Shown here piece by piece: positions 45,706-55,400 of a stretch of DNA of 64,000 nt. This DNA is from an uncultured Porphyromonadaceae bacterium (GTDB lineage Bacteria > Bacteroidota > Bacteroidia > Bacteroidales > Muribaculaceae). The notes beneath the pieces were generated by a model that did no database searches, had not been told where the DNA came from, and was given only the letters and a program-made list of their open reading frames with translations. The DNA is taken from assembly GCA_947643665.1 (NCBI GenBank), contig CANRWW010000006.1, positions 19,350 through 83,349 of the forward strand, written 5' to 3'. The translations under genes were made by a program, and so were the position numbers. Each line of letters starts with the position of its first letter. Position 1 is the stretch's first letter.

Positions 45706-48700
45706 ATGTTCAGTTATCAAAAAACTTTTTTAGCGGCATGCGCGGCTCTTACATGTTTTGTGTCGCAGGCACTTACAGTGGAGACGCTCCGCACCCAGTA
45801 CCAGACCGATCCGGTTGGTATTGACAAACAGGCGCCGGTATTCAGCTGGCAACTCCGGTCTGACCGTCGGGCAACAGTCCAGCAATCCTACCAGGTGGAG
45901 ATTGGGCTTGATAGAAACATGTCTGGAATTGTTTTTGATTCCGGTACCGTGGATTCAAATGCTTCGGCAAACGTGACGCTTGAGGGATTGCAACTGCAGC
46001 CTTCCACACGTTATTATTGGCGTGTGACTGTGACAGACAATTATGGCGAGACGGCTGTCTCTGAGCCTGGAGCCTATTTCGAGACCGGTTTGATGGGATC
46101 GGGATGGAGTGGCGCGCAGTGGATCGCCCCAGGTACGGGTGCTCCCCAGATCTCCAATCCTGATGCTGAGAATATAAAGGATTATGTTATAGAAACTGAT
46201 TTTGAAATAGATCGGGCTGCAGCAGGACTGATATGGGGAACCATTGACCGCAATAACTTTTATATGTGGCAGGTTAGCACCAAAAACGGGATTCCGCGTT
46301 TCCGGCCGCATGTATGGAATAACGGCACTCCAAAATGTATCGCCGAGATAGATCTGGGGATCAGCCTGAAAAACTGGGAGACACACCATATGCGCATAGA
46401 GGTTTCCGACGGAGGCACTATGGCACGTACATATATTGACAATATATTGGTTGACGAACGTAAAGGGGTGTATCCTTATGGGGCTTTGGGCATGCGTTCG
46501 TCTGATATTGACGGCCGCAGCCAGAAGCCTGAAACTGCTTTTTATGACGATTTCCGGGTTGCAGCTTCCGATGGCCGTGTGCTTTTTGAAGATACTTTCA
46601 ACAGCAATGCCAATTTCGGTACGGGTGAGGTTGCCAATGGCCAGCTTTATGTCAGCGGCCCGGAAACCCTTGCGTTCCAGAATAATTTTATCCCTGATCC
46701 AGCTGTAAAGGATTATACTTTTGAGGGACGGTTCACGATAGAACAGTTCTGTGCCGGTATAGCTTTCGCCGCCAGAGACGCACAGAATTTCTACATGTGG
46801 CAGTTCAATATAGAGAATGGCTTCCCGCGTTTCCGTCCGCACCGTTGGGTAAACAATAATCCGGCATGTCTTGCGGAGATAGATCTTACCGGTAAGGTAT
46901 CGTTGGATGCATATACCCCACACACGTTCAAGATCGTAGTAAGTGACAACGGCACCCGCGCCACCACATATGTTGACGGCGTAGAGATTGACAGCCGGTC
47001 CGGCCAGTTCGTATATGACAAGGTCGGTTTCCGCCAGTCCAAGAGCGAGAAAGAGTGGGAAATTTTTGAGCGGGCGTATTTTGACAATGTGGTAGTGAAG
47101 GACAATGCCGGCAAGGTGCTTTTCGAAGAGGATTTCGAGGACGCCGGAGATTGTGCCATTTCAGGTGCGAATATTATTGACGGCCGTTTGCTTGTGGGAT
47201 CTGATGCCGAGACATATCTGTGGGCTAAAGGCGGGGATGACACTGAGGAAAAACTGCGCTACGACATAGATGCCGACATTACGCTTGTAAATGATGCCGC
47301 ATCGTTGATTTTCAGCCACATGAAATCCAACTGCTACTTTATGTGGGCCATCAACTGCAATGACAAGGGGTATCCTCTGGTGCGCCGCCATTTGTATGCC
47401 AATAGCGGCAACCCGCAGTTTTCGGATACGCGCATGGAGGGTTTCACCAACGATGATATTATAGGTGTGGAGCGGCATTTGCGTCTGGAGATAGACGGCA
47501 GTGAGGTGCGCACATATATTGACAACATGCTTGTTGATACATATAAGGATACATCCGGCCTGTTGTCTGACGGCCTGATCGGATTCCGTGTGTTCCATGA
47601 TGCTGTGAACGAGCAGGCTTACTGGGACAACATCAAGGTGACGAAGTATGGTTCAGACGGGGGCAAGCGTGTCACTTTGTCTGAGGATTTTGAAGATGAC
47701 ACATATGAATTCTCATCCGGTGAGGTTGTTGATGTCAACGGTAACCGCAAATTGTATGCATACTCTCCGGCACAGGAGAACAAGATAATGCAGGATGCAG
47801 CCAGTGCGTCACCGCTTTTCCGGAAGCAGTTCACCCTTGAAGGGAAAGTAAAGAGCGCCAAATTGTATACTTCGGCGCTGGGTGTTTACAATGTGTATGT
47901 CAATGGCCGGCGTGTCGGTCACGAGCAGCCCGACGGATCCATGGTTTACGATGAGCTGATGCCTGGCTGGAGCGACTACCGCAGTACCGTTTTCTATCTG
48001 TCGCATGATGTGACTTCGCTTCTCAAAGAGGGTGAAAATGCTTTGGGGGCTATTGTGAGCAACGGTTGGTGGAACGGCGCTGTATCCCACGGTATTTATG
48101 GATCTTCCGGTGTCGCTTTCATCGGAAAGTTGGTAGTGGAACTTGAAAATGGGGAAGTAGTCACCTTGGTTACAGACCAGTCTTGGCTTACTTCGCGCCG
48201 TAGCGCTGTCAAGAGCGGTGAAATATACCATGGTGAGGTGTTTGATGCCCGTCTTGCCGATGGTTGGAGCATGCCGGGCTATGATGTATCTGCATGGAAC
48301 GGGGCTGCGCTTGACCGTCAGAGCAAAGGGGAACTGATAGCTCATGAGGGTCCTACGGTAAGAGTGATTCCGGAGCTGGAACGTAAAGCGGTCTCTCTTA
48401 CTGTTTATGAAGGTATTAAAGACAACGGCACGAAATATGGCGAAATAAACACTGTCGCCACACATGGAGGAGATGCGTCTGTCGTATTGAAGAAAGGGCA
48501 GACCATGGTGGTTGATTTCGGTCAGAATGCTTCAGGCTGGGCCAAATTCAAGGTCAAAGGAGCGGCCGGTGCAAAGGTTAATCTCCGTTTTTCCGAGATG
48601 ATCAATGATTCCGGTGACGAGCAGCGAGGCAACGATGCTGCCAAAGGCGCCCTTTATACAGTGGCTCTCCGCTCGGCCAGGGCGGCAGGGCAGTATGTGC

Positions 48701-50472
48701 TTGCCGGCGATTCCGAGGGTGAGGTCTATAGTCCCATGACAACCTTCTACGGTTTCCGTTATTGCGATGTTACTGTTTCGGAAGATGTGGAGATTGAGTG
48801 GATCAAGGCAGAGACCATAAGCACAGAGGCAGAAAGCAAATCGTCAATAAAGGTCAACGATGCCGATGTGAACAAGCTGTATAGCAATATCCAGTGGGGG
48901 CAATGGAGCAACTTTGTGAGCGTTCCTACCGACTGTCCCCAGCGTGACGAACGTCTCGGTTGGACTGCTGACACCCAGGTGTTCTCAATGGCGGCCATGT
49001 ATAATGCCCAGGTACAGGGATTTTATCACAAATGGATGCGCGACATGCGCGACGGGCAGCTTGAAAATGGCGCTTATCCGAACGTGGCTCCTTTCAATTG
49101 GGTGGAGCATGGTTCGGCTGCTTGGGCTGATGCAGGTATCATACTCCCGTGGAATGTCTATGTGATGTATGGCGACAAATCCATCATTGAAGAGAATTAT
49201 GCTTCAATGGAGCGTTATATGGATTGGCTCTCAACCCAGAAAGAGGGTTCATACCAGTATGTAGGTTCTGACACACGCTATGGCGACTGGCTGGCGTTTG
49301 AGGATACTGACCGCAGGTTCGTATCCGTGGCATATTATGGATACATGGCCGATCTTATGAGCCGCATGTCCAAGGCCATGAGCAGTGTTGAAGGTGATGA
49401 ATATGATGTGAAAGCTGCTGAATATGCCGGGCTGTTCGCAAATATAAAGGATGAGTTCCATACCCGTTACTGGAATCGCGGCCGCAATCCCGGATTGAAA
49501 CAAGGCTCCCAATGTGCCCAACTTCTCGCATTGCGCTATGACATGCTTGACGATGAGGAGGAGATAGATTTGACTTGCACTAAACTCCGTAAAAAAATAG
49601 AGGGTAATGGGAACAGGCTTTCTACAGGCTTCCTTGGCACGGCGGTGCTTAACCAGACACTTAGCCAGTTTGGCATGGATGATCTCGCGTATGCCTTGCT
49701 TCTGCAGCATGAATGCCCGTCGTGGCTTTATAGTGTGGACCAGGGAGCTACCACTATGTGGGAGCGCTGGAACAGCTATACCCGCGAGGACGGTTTCAGC
49801 AAGAACATAGAAATGAACTCTTTCAATCACTATGCCTATGGTGCTGTCGGAGAATGGATGTACCGCTATATGGCGGGTATCTCGCCCGATTATGACAACC
49901 CAGGCTTCTCCCATATCATCCTGAAGCCCTCTTTTGATGCGGCACGCCGTATTACTGATGTGGACGCCACATTCAATTCCAACTATGGTCCGATTGATGC
50001 GGCATGGAAAACAGATGAAAACGGAGGATTTGTTTACGATGTCACAGTACCGGCCAATACCACAGCCACTCTGATACTTCCCTCTTCCCCTGATGGAGCG
50101 CATGTGTCAGAGAGCGGTAAGGATGCCTCGGAAGCGGAAGGGGTTACCGGCTACGTGGATGACGGCAATTTCGTAAACATTACTTTGGGATCCGGCACAT
50201 ACAGTTTTTCAGGCGGTGGCGTTTCAGGCGGTATTGAGAAAGTTGAAACAGGCACGATAAAGGTTTATCCCAATCCTGCAACTGAAACAGTAACAGTCAC
50301 AGGGCTGTCGGAAATTGAGAGTATGGAGTTGCACTCGCTTTCAGGCGCGCTTGTAGCTTCAGTAAAAGGATCTTCGGTTCTGAATGTGGCGTCTTGCGCT
50401 CCGGCAATGTATCTGCTTACTGTCAAAGAGGCAGGTGGAGGATCGCATATTGTCAAGCTCCTCAAGAACTGA
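45706..50472 (+). CDS. GH78 alpha-L-rhamnosidase with three inserted lectin-like repeats and T9SS tail
   Basis: A 1,588-residue exported enzyme. Signal peptide (1-22), Ig-like domain (23-130), then 'GAQWIAPG'. The rhamnosidase N-domain resumes only at about 691 ('PLFRKQFTLEGKVKSAKLY'). Between lie three tandem copies of a concanavalin-like (DUF1080/LamG-type) unit at about 156-330, 335-505 and 513-648, each with 'NFYMWQ'/'CYFMWA', 'RFRPH'/'LVRRH' and 'TYIDNILVD'-like motifs. The GH78 barrel holds 'DCPQRDERLGWTADTQVF' (about 1076) and the base-type Glu in 'TTMWERWNSY'. The end ('VYPNPATETVTV' to 'IVKLLKN') is a classical type IX sorting domain, so it is surface-exposed or secreted. It removes terminal alpha-L-rhamnose. 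Confidence 0.92.
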   Translation: MFSYQKTFLAACAALTCFVSQALTVETLRTQYQTDPVGIDKQAPVFSWQLRSDRRATVQQSYQVEIGLDRNMSGIVFDSGTVDSNASANVTLEGLQLQPSTRYYWRVTVTDNYGETAVSEPGAYFETGLMGSGWSGAQWIAPGTGAPQISNPDAENIKDYVIETDFEIDRAAAGLIWGTIDRNNFYMWQVSTKNGIPRFRPHVWNNGTPKCIAEIDLGISLKNWETHHMRIEVSDGGTMARTYIDNILVDERKGVYPYGALGMRSSDIDGRSQKPETAFYDDFRVAASDGRVLFEDTFNSNANFGTGEVANGQLYVSGPETLAFQNNFIPDPAVKDYTFEGRFTIEQFCAGIAFAARDAQNFYMWQFNIENGFPRFRPHRWVNNNPACLAEIDLTGKVSLDAYTPHTFKIVVSDNGTRATTYVDGVEIDSRSGQFVYDKVGFRQSKSEKEWEIFERAYFDNVVVKDNAGKVLFEEDFEDAGDCAISGANIIDGRLLVGSDAETYLWAKGGDDTEEKLRYDIDADITLVNDAASLIFSHMKSNCYFMWAINCNDKGYPLVRRHLYANSGNPQFSDTRMEGFTNDDIIGVERHLRLEIDGSEVRTYIDNMLVDTYKDTSGLLSDGLIGFRVFHDAVNEQAYWDNIKVTKYGSDGGKRVTLSEDFEDDTYEFSSGEVVDVNGNRKLYAYSPAQENKIMQDAASASPLFRKQFTLEGKVKSAKLYTSALGVYNVYVNGRRVGHEQPDGSMVYDELMPGWSDYRSTVFYLSHDVTSLLKEGENALGAIVSNGWWNGAVSHGIYGSSGVAFIGKLVVELENGEVVTLVTDQSWLTSRRSAVKSGEIYHGEVFDARLADGWSMPGYDVSAWNGAALDRQSKGELIAHEGPTVRVIPELERKAVSLTVYEGIKDNGTKYGEINTVATHGGDASVVLKKGQTMVVDFGQNASGWAKFKVKGAAGAKVNLRFSEMINDSGDEQRGNDAAKGALYTVALRSARAAGQYVLAGDSEGEVYSPMTTFYGFRYCDVTVSEDVEIEWIKAETISTEAESKSSIKVNDADVNKLYSNIQWGQWSNFVSVPTDCPQRDERLGWTADTQVFSMAAMYNAQVQGFYHKWMRDMRDGQLENGAYPNVAPFNWVEHGSAAWADAGIILPWNVYVMYGDKSIIEENYASMERYMDWLSTQKEGSYQYVGSDTRYGDWLAFEDTDRRFVSVAYYGYMADLMSRMSKAMSSVEGDEYDVKAAEYAGLFANIKDEFHTRYWNRGRNPGLKQGSQCAQLLALRYDMLDDEEEIDLTCTKLRKKIEGNGNRLSTGFLGTAVLNQTLSQFGMDDLAYALLLQHECPSWLYSVDQGATTMWERWNSYTREDGFSKNIEMNSFNHYAYGAVGEWMYRYMAGISPDYDNPGFSHIILKPSFDAARRITDVDATFNSNYGPIDAAWKTDENGGFVYDVTVPANTTATLILPSSPDGAHVSESGKDASEAEGVTGYVDDGNFVNITLGSGTYSFSGGGVSGGIEKVETGTIKVYPNPATETVTVTGLSEIESMELHSLSGALVASVKGSSVLNVASCAPAMYLLTVKEAGGGSHIVKLLKN

Positions 50473-50516
50473 TATTGCCATTGAAACCTCCAAAGCTATA
50501 ATTTTATGGACGGTGG

Positions 50517-50559
50517 CAGTGCGTCAAAATTCACGAATTTTGACGCACTGCTGTTTTTT
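50517..50559 (+). terminator. Terminator of the GH78 gene
   Basis: A 16-base perfect inverted repeat (50517-50532 with 50535-50550, core CAGTGCGTCAAAATTC) followed by T6. Confidence 0.92.
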
Positions 50560-50831
50560 CCGGAGGGCGAGGATGCTGCCCGGAATGGTTCCGGATGGTC
50601 CGTTATGATACACCCTTTTTCTGTCGTGACAGGACGGTGCCGTGTGTATGAAGGCTGGTTGATGCATGGGAGCAGCGGGAGGATAAATGTTCAGAATGAA
50701 AAACGATTTTGTCTGATTTCCTCTTTTATCCGGCCCGTTTATGCAGCCTGGCGTGTATATGCCGGATATATTACCCGTGTGTCGCCTATAAGCACATTGG
50801 CAATGTTAATTAGGGGCTTGTGGGAGGGGTG

Positions 50832-50897
50832 TGAACAGTTTTTTTTGATGATTGAACATATTTTTTCGCTTTTTTTAGCAAAATTGAGGTTATTTTG
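50832..50897 (+). promoter_or_regulatory. Promoter with 21-bp-spaced TGAACA direct repeats (for the GtaA-like gene at 50983)
   Basis: TGAACAG (50832-50838) and TGAACAT (50853-50859), 21 bp apart, then a slightly imperfect -7 box TATTTTG (50891-50897), 38 bp from the inner half-site. Fourth member of the set and the one with the two best half-sites. Confidence 0.75.
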
Positions 50898-50982
50898 TGG
50901 CACAATTCTTCTACCGGGGTTGCCCGTTTGTATACTAACCAATATCGTTTAAAACGCGTACTTATAACCAAACATATTTCAC

Positions 50983-53499
50983 ATGAAGAACCTGATAAAA
51001 TACGCGGCGGCTCTGTGCACTGCATTTGCCATGAATGGGCAGACCGCCGAGCTTTTTCAGCCTTACCAAAACACAGACTTAAGATTGCCGTCAGTGCCGC
51101 TTGTGGTTTCTGACCCTTATTTTTCAATCTGGTCTCCTTATGACCAGCTTACAGATGGTTCGCCTCGTCATTGGACAAATGATGAAAAGCCTCTGGAAGG
51201 CCTTCTCCGTGTAGACGGGAAGACATACCGTTTCATGGGTGTGAAAAATACCGTCCTTGAGACTATTGTGCCTATGGCCGATGAAGGCGCTTGGACAGGT
51301 GCCATGACAAATGAGAAACCTGCCAATGGCTGGGAGCGTCCTGATTTTGACGACTCCAAATGGAAACGCGCTGAAGGTGCGTTTGGTTCACGCGGTCTGA
51401 GCAATGTGCGCACCCGCTGGGAAAAAGAGAACAGCGACCTTTATGTGCGCCGTGCTGTTGAGCTTACTCCCCAAGACCTCGCTGGAGATCTGTTTCTGGT
51501 ATTTTCCCACGACGACGTATTTGAGATCTATATTAATGGCGCGCTTGTGGCCAAGACCGGCGAGACATGGCGTGAAGGCGTGAAGCAGGAATTGACTGAT
51601 GAACTCAAGCAACTCCTTCGTCCCGGCAAAAATGTAATTGCCGCCCACTGCCACAATACTACCGGCGGCGCTTACACCGACTTCGGACTCTATCGCAATG
51701 TCGGTGCCGAAAACGGCAATACTGAGATTGCGAAGCAGAAAAACGTGGACGTGATGGCCACCTCCACCTATTATACATTTGAGTGCGGTCCTGTAGAACT
51801 TGACCTTGTATTTACAGCACCGATGTTGATGGACAACTACGATCTCCTTTCGTCGCCCATCAACTATATCTCATATCAGGTGCGCTCTACCGATGGGAAG
51901 GAACACGATGTGCAGCTTCTTCTCACCGCTTCTCCACTCATCTCTGTAAACAAGGCTTCACAGCCCACACGTTCTACAACAGAAGAGCACAATGGAGTAA
52001 AATATGTGAAGACAGGAACAATTGAGCAGCCCATTCTGGCTAAGAAAGGTGACCACATCTGTATTGACTGGGGTTATCTTTATCTCCCGGCAATCAATGG
52101 AGAGGTTTGCCTCGGTTCTGACAAAGATATCAAAAGCAGCTTTATCAACACCGGAAAGCTCCCCGCTTCTGCCGATGAGATCGTCGCCATGAAGGGTAGC
52201 GAGCGTCCGCTTCTTGCTTATGAGCACAATTTCGGCCGTGTAAAGGATGCATCAAGCTATACTCTTATCGGATACGACGAAATATACGACATTGAATATT
52301 TCTTCAAGCGTTACAAAGGCTACTGGGCACACAATGGTGAAGTCAGCATCTTTGACATGTTCAACAACCTCAACGGTTCATACGCTTCCATCATGAAGCG
52401 TTGCCGCGACCTTGACAAGACTATCTATGACGACGCCCTCGCCGTAGGTGGCAAGAAGTATGCCGAGATCCTGTCAGGAAGCTACCGCCATGTGATCGCC
52501 GCACACAAACTTTTCAAGGACGACGAAGGCACACTCCTTTTCTTCTCAAAAGAGAACGATTCAAACGGTTGTGTGAACACCGTTGACCTTACATATCCGG
52601 AAGCTCCTCTCTTCCTTATATATAATCCAGAGCTCCAGAAGGCTATGATGACCTCGATCCTGGACTATAGCGCTTCCGGACGTTGGACAAAACCTTTCGC
52701 CGCACACGACCTCGGCACATATCCTATTGCAAACGGCCAGGTTTACGGCGGCGACATGCCACTTGAAGAAGCCGGCAATATGCTTACCCTTGTAGCCATG
52801 TGCTGCAAACTTGATGGCAACACCAGCTATGCCGATCCTTACTGGGATATACTCCAGACATGGACTGACTACCTTTCTGAAAACGGACAGGATCCGGAGA
52901 ACCAGCTCTGTACCGACGACTTTGCCGGCCACTGGGCACACAACGCCAACCTTTCCATCAAGGCTATAATGGGTGTTGCCGGTTTTGCCGAACTTGCAAA
53001 GATGAAAGGGGACATGGCTACATATGACAAATACAACAACCGCGCCAAAGAGATGGCTGCGAAATGGGTTGTTGATGCCCGTGAAGGTAACGGCAAGGAT
53101 GCGCACTACCGTCTTGCTTTCGATCGCGACAACACTTGGAGCCAGAAATACAATATGGTCTGGGACAAGCTCTGGGGCACCCAAATCTTCCCTGCAGAGG
53201 CTATGCCTACAGAAATCAACTACTATCTGAAGAAACAGAACAAGTATGGTCTTCCTCTTGACAGCCGCAAGGACTACACCAAGAGCGACTGGATTATGTG
53301 GACAGCTGCAATGTCGCCCGACCAGAAGACACTTGTCAAGTTTATCAATCCACTCTACGATTATATCAACGAGACAGAGACACGTGTGCCAATCAGCGAC
53401 TGGTACGATACCAAGACCGGACGCAAGACCGGCTTCATGGCACGTTCGGTGATCGCCGGCCACTGGATGCCTGTCCTCGCCGAGAAGCTCGCCCGTTAA
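50983..53499 (+). CDS. GtaA-like secreted protein (DUF4964/DUF5127/DUF4965/DUF1793)
   Basis: An 838-residue exported protein with a signal peptide ('MKNLIKYAAALCTAFAM') and no lipobox, unlike the paralogue at 28551. Same order: 'DLRLPSVPLVVSDPYFSIWS' N-terminus, galactose-binding-like insert (about 95-245, 'GWERPDFDDSKWKRAEG'), beta domain, then the barrel part with 'VDLTYPEAPLFLIYNPEL', 'FAAHDLGTYPIANGQVYGGD' and 'LCTDDFAGHWAHNANLS'. It most resembles the N-terminal half of the GtaA-GH2 fusion. The activity of bacterial members is not settled to my knowledge; a glycosidase-like role is an inference. Its promoter has the TGAACA pair. Confidence 0.86.
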   Translation: MKNLIKYAAALCTAFAMNGQTAELFQPYQNTDLRLPSVPLVVSDPYFSIWSPYDQLTDGSPRHWTNDEKPLEGLLRVDGKTYRFMGVKNTVLETIVPMADEGAWTGAMTNEKPANGWERPDFDDSKWKRAEGAFGSRGLSNVRTRWEKENSDLYVRRAVELTPQDLAGDLFLVFSHDDVFEIYINGALVAKTGETWREGVKQELTDELKQLLRPGKNVIAAHCHNTTGGAYTDFGLYRNVGAENGNTEIAKQKNVDVMATSTYYTFECGPVELDLVFTAPMLMDNYDLLSSPINYISYQVRSTDGKEHDVQLLLTASPLISVNKASQPTRSTTEEHNGVKYVKTGTIEQPILAKKGDHICIDWGYLYLPAINGEVCLGSDKDIKSSFINTGKLPASADEIVAMKGSERPLLAYEHNFGRVKDASSYTLIGYDEIYDIEYFFKRYKGYWAHNGEVSIFDMFNNLNGSYASIMKRCRDLDKTIYDDALAVGGKKYAEILSGSYRHVIAAHKLFKDDEGTLLFFSKENDSNGCVNTVDLTYPEAPLFLIYNPELQKAMMTSILDYSASGRWTKPFAAHDLGTYPIANGQVYGGDMPLEEAGNMLTLVAMCCKLDGNTSYADPYWDILQTWTDYLSENGQDPENQLCTDDFAGHWAHNANLSIKAIMGVAGFAELAKMKGDMATYDKYNNRAKEMAAKWVVDAREGNGKDAHYRLAFDRDNTWSQKYNMVWDKLWGTQIFPAEAMPTEINYYLKKQNKYGLPLDSRKDYTKSDWIMWTAAMSPDQKTLVKFINPLYDYINETETRVPISDWYDTKTGRKTGFMARSVIAGHWMPVLAEKLAR

Positions 53500-53534
53500 C
53501 GGCCACGATAAATTCAAATCTGAAACCAGAACCA

Positions 53535-53571
53535 CAGACAGACGGTGTCCGTAAAGGTTGCCGTCTGTCTG
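53535..53571 (+). terminator. Hairpin after the GtaA-like gene
   Basis: CAGACAGACGG (53535-53545) pairs with CCGTCTGTCTG (53561-53571). There is no T run, so termination would be weak; it may separate or attenuate expression of the downstream susCD genes. Confidence 0.55.
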
Positions 53572-53735
53572 CGGAGGTCAGAATTGTTTTAGCGTTTGAG
53601 CCGGGTAGTTTGTCCAGATGCCTCCAGTAGGCTATTGGTCCTTGCAGAGGCAATTCTGGAAAACTTGCCGGGCATAAATTGGGAATGGCACCTTGCAAAC
53701 GCTTGCATGCTGGCCTGTAAATATAGTAAATGAAT

Positions 53736-53743
53736 TATCTTTA
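53736..53743 (+). promoter_or_regulatory. Possible -7 element before the IPT/NHL-susCD operon
   Basis: TATCTTTA, one change from TAnnTTTG, 23 bases before the ATG at 53766. No clear -33 element and no TGAACA pair upstream at the usual spacing; read-through from 50983 is also possible. Confidence 0.35.
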
Positions 53744-53765
53744 ACAAACATTTAACCAAATTGCC

Positions 53766-55358
53766 ATGAATTTAAAAAACATTACCAAAAACCTTCAGAA
53801 ACTCTTGTTGGGTGCTGGTGTTGTGTTGGCTGCGGTCTTTGCATCTTGTTCCGATGATAAGGAGCAGGATACAAATAAGCCTTACGACCCCTCTCAGCCA
53901 GTGGTTATCTCTGATTTCATGCCTAGAACGGGCGGTTATCAGGAACAGATCATTGTTTACGGTTCAAACTTCGGCAACGATAAGAATCGTGTGAAACTTA
54001 CTATTGGCGGAAAAGAAGCTGTTGTAGTAAGTGTCATGAATGACAAAATGTATGCTTACATTCCGGCTAGCGCGTATGGCTCGGAAATTGAAGTGACCAT
54101 ACTTGATGAGAACGGAAACGAGCTGGGCAGCGGTATCACCAACTCTGACCTCACTTTTGAATATACCAAGAAGGTGGTTGTCGGCACTCTCTGCGGTTAT
54201 AAAAATGAACAAGACAATCAAGGTGAGATGTTCGGTCCTTTCGATCTTCCGACTTGCGGTTTCCGTCACGAGGGCACCCTCGCTTTTGACCCCTTGTTTA
54301 AAAACCGTCTCTATTTGACATATGACGGAGGCCACTATATTGTGCAGCTTGACCTTGAAGCCCGCACGCATACACGCCTCATGTCATCTTCCAAATTCCA
54401 GGACCGCCGTCTGCGTAACGCTGATTTCACACTTGACGGCGAATATATGATCGTATCTACCGACCGTGATGAGAATGGACGTCATTCAACAAGTCTCTGG
54501 ATTGTGAAGCGTAGCGGTGACGGCACATTCAGCGATAAGAGTTCTGTCTCAATGCTTGCCGCTTACCGTCAGTGCAACGGCGTTGCAGTGCATCCTGTAA
54601 ATGGTGAAGTTTACTTCAACTCTTACGAGAATGGCCAGCTTTTCCGTCTGGATCTGAAAAACTATTTCGCTACAATTAACGGTGAAGTAGAGGATCCGTC
54701 AACAGGGATGCCTAAAACCTGGACTGGTTATCAGGAAGATGGTTGCTTTGATGAATTGTTCCAGATCATGGACCCCTCTTATGAGTTCAATATCACAATC
54801 CATCCTACCGGCAACTATGCTTACCTTAACATCATCAACAAGCATTATATCCTCCGCACAGACTATGACTGGAAGAAAAAACGCTTTACGACTCCTTACC
54901 TTGTTGCAGGAAAGAACGGAAGCGCTGCTTGGGAAGACGCTGTAGGTGGTGATGCCCGTGTAAATCGTCCTTATCAGGGAATATTCGTTAAGAATCCCGA
55001 ATATGCGGGCCGTACCGACGAATATGATTACTATTTTGCTGATTGCAATAATTTCTGTATCCGCTATATCACTCCTGATGGCCTCGTACGTACATATGCC
55101 GGCCATTCTCCCTCTACTGACAACAATGTATGGGGAACAGAAGACGGTGACCTCCGTACACAGGCCCGTTTCCGCGACGTGACCGGCCTTGCATACGATG
55201 TGGATCGTGACATCTTCTATGTGCAGGATCACAATAACCGCCGTATCCGCACAATCGGTCTTGAGGGTGAGGATAATCCTGCTAATCCCGACACTCCTGA
55301 AGTTCCGGGAGAGGATGAAGGAGAAGGTAACGGTGAAGGCACAGAAAACCAAGAATAA
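53766..55358 (+). CDS. IPT/TIG and NHL-repeat surface lipoprotein
   Basis: A 530-residue lipoprotein (lipobox ending at Cys28, 'VFASCSDDKE'). An IPT/TIG Ig-like domain (about 45-135, 'GGYQEQIIVYGSNFGND') is followed by an NHL-type beta-propeller (about 150-500) with blade motifs such as 'RLRNADFTLDGEYMIV' and 'VTGLAYDVDRDIFYVQDHNN'. The acidic tail is rich in Glu and Gly. Such proteins often sit beside SusC/SusD and are thought to be surface glycan-binding partners. Here it comes first in the run, 42 bases before susC. Confidence 0.85.
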   Translation: MNLKNITKNLQKLLLGAGVVLAAVFASCSDDKEQDTNKPYDPSQPVVISDFMPRTGGYQEQIIVYGSNFGNDKNRVKLTIGGKEAVVVSVMNDKMYAYIPASAYGSEIEVTILDENGNELGSGITNSDLTFEYTKKVVVGTLCGYKNEQDNQGEMFGPFDLPTCGFRHEGTLAFDPLFKNRLYLTYDGGHYIVQLDLEARTHTRLMSSSKFQDRRLRNADFTLDGEYMIVSTDRDENGRHSTSLWIVKRSGDGTFSDKSSVSMLAAYRQCNGVAVHPVNGEVYFNSYENGQLFRLDLKNYFATINGEVEDPSTGMPKTWTGYQEDGCFDELFQIMDPSYEFNITIHPTGNYAYLNIINKHYILRTDYDWKKKRFTTPYLVAGKNGSAAWEDAVGGDARVNRPYQGIFVKNPEYAGRTDEYDYYFADCNNFCIRYITPDGLVRTYAGHSPSTDNNVWGTEDGDLRTQARFRDVTGLAYDVDRDIFYVQDHNNRRIRTIGLEGEDNPANPDTPEVPGEDEGEGNGEGTENQE

Positions 55359-55400
55359 ATTCAGTATATATTGCTTGAATCTAATAACTTTTAGAATACA

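Larger units (their letters stand above)
50473..50982 (+). other. Intergenic region (510 bp)
   Basis: Holds the GH78 terminator at the left, a promoter with the direct repeats at 50832-50897, and a leader of about 80 bases. Between 50560 and 50830 I see no supported feature; a 148-codon frame there runs across the terminator stem and promoter and has no family look. Confidence 0.7.

Noticed and set aside
50506..50952. A 148-codon frame in the gap before 50983
   Set aside because: It covers the GH78 terminator stem and the promoter with direct repeats, and the product looks random.
52561..53535. Long antisense frame (324 codons) within the GtaA-like gene at 50983
   Set aside because: Shadow of a well-supported gene; product shows no domain.
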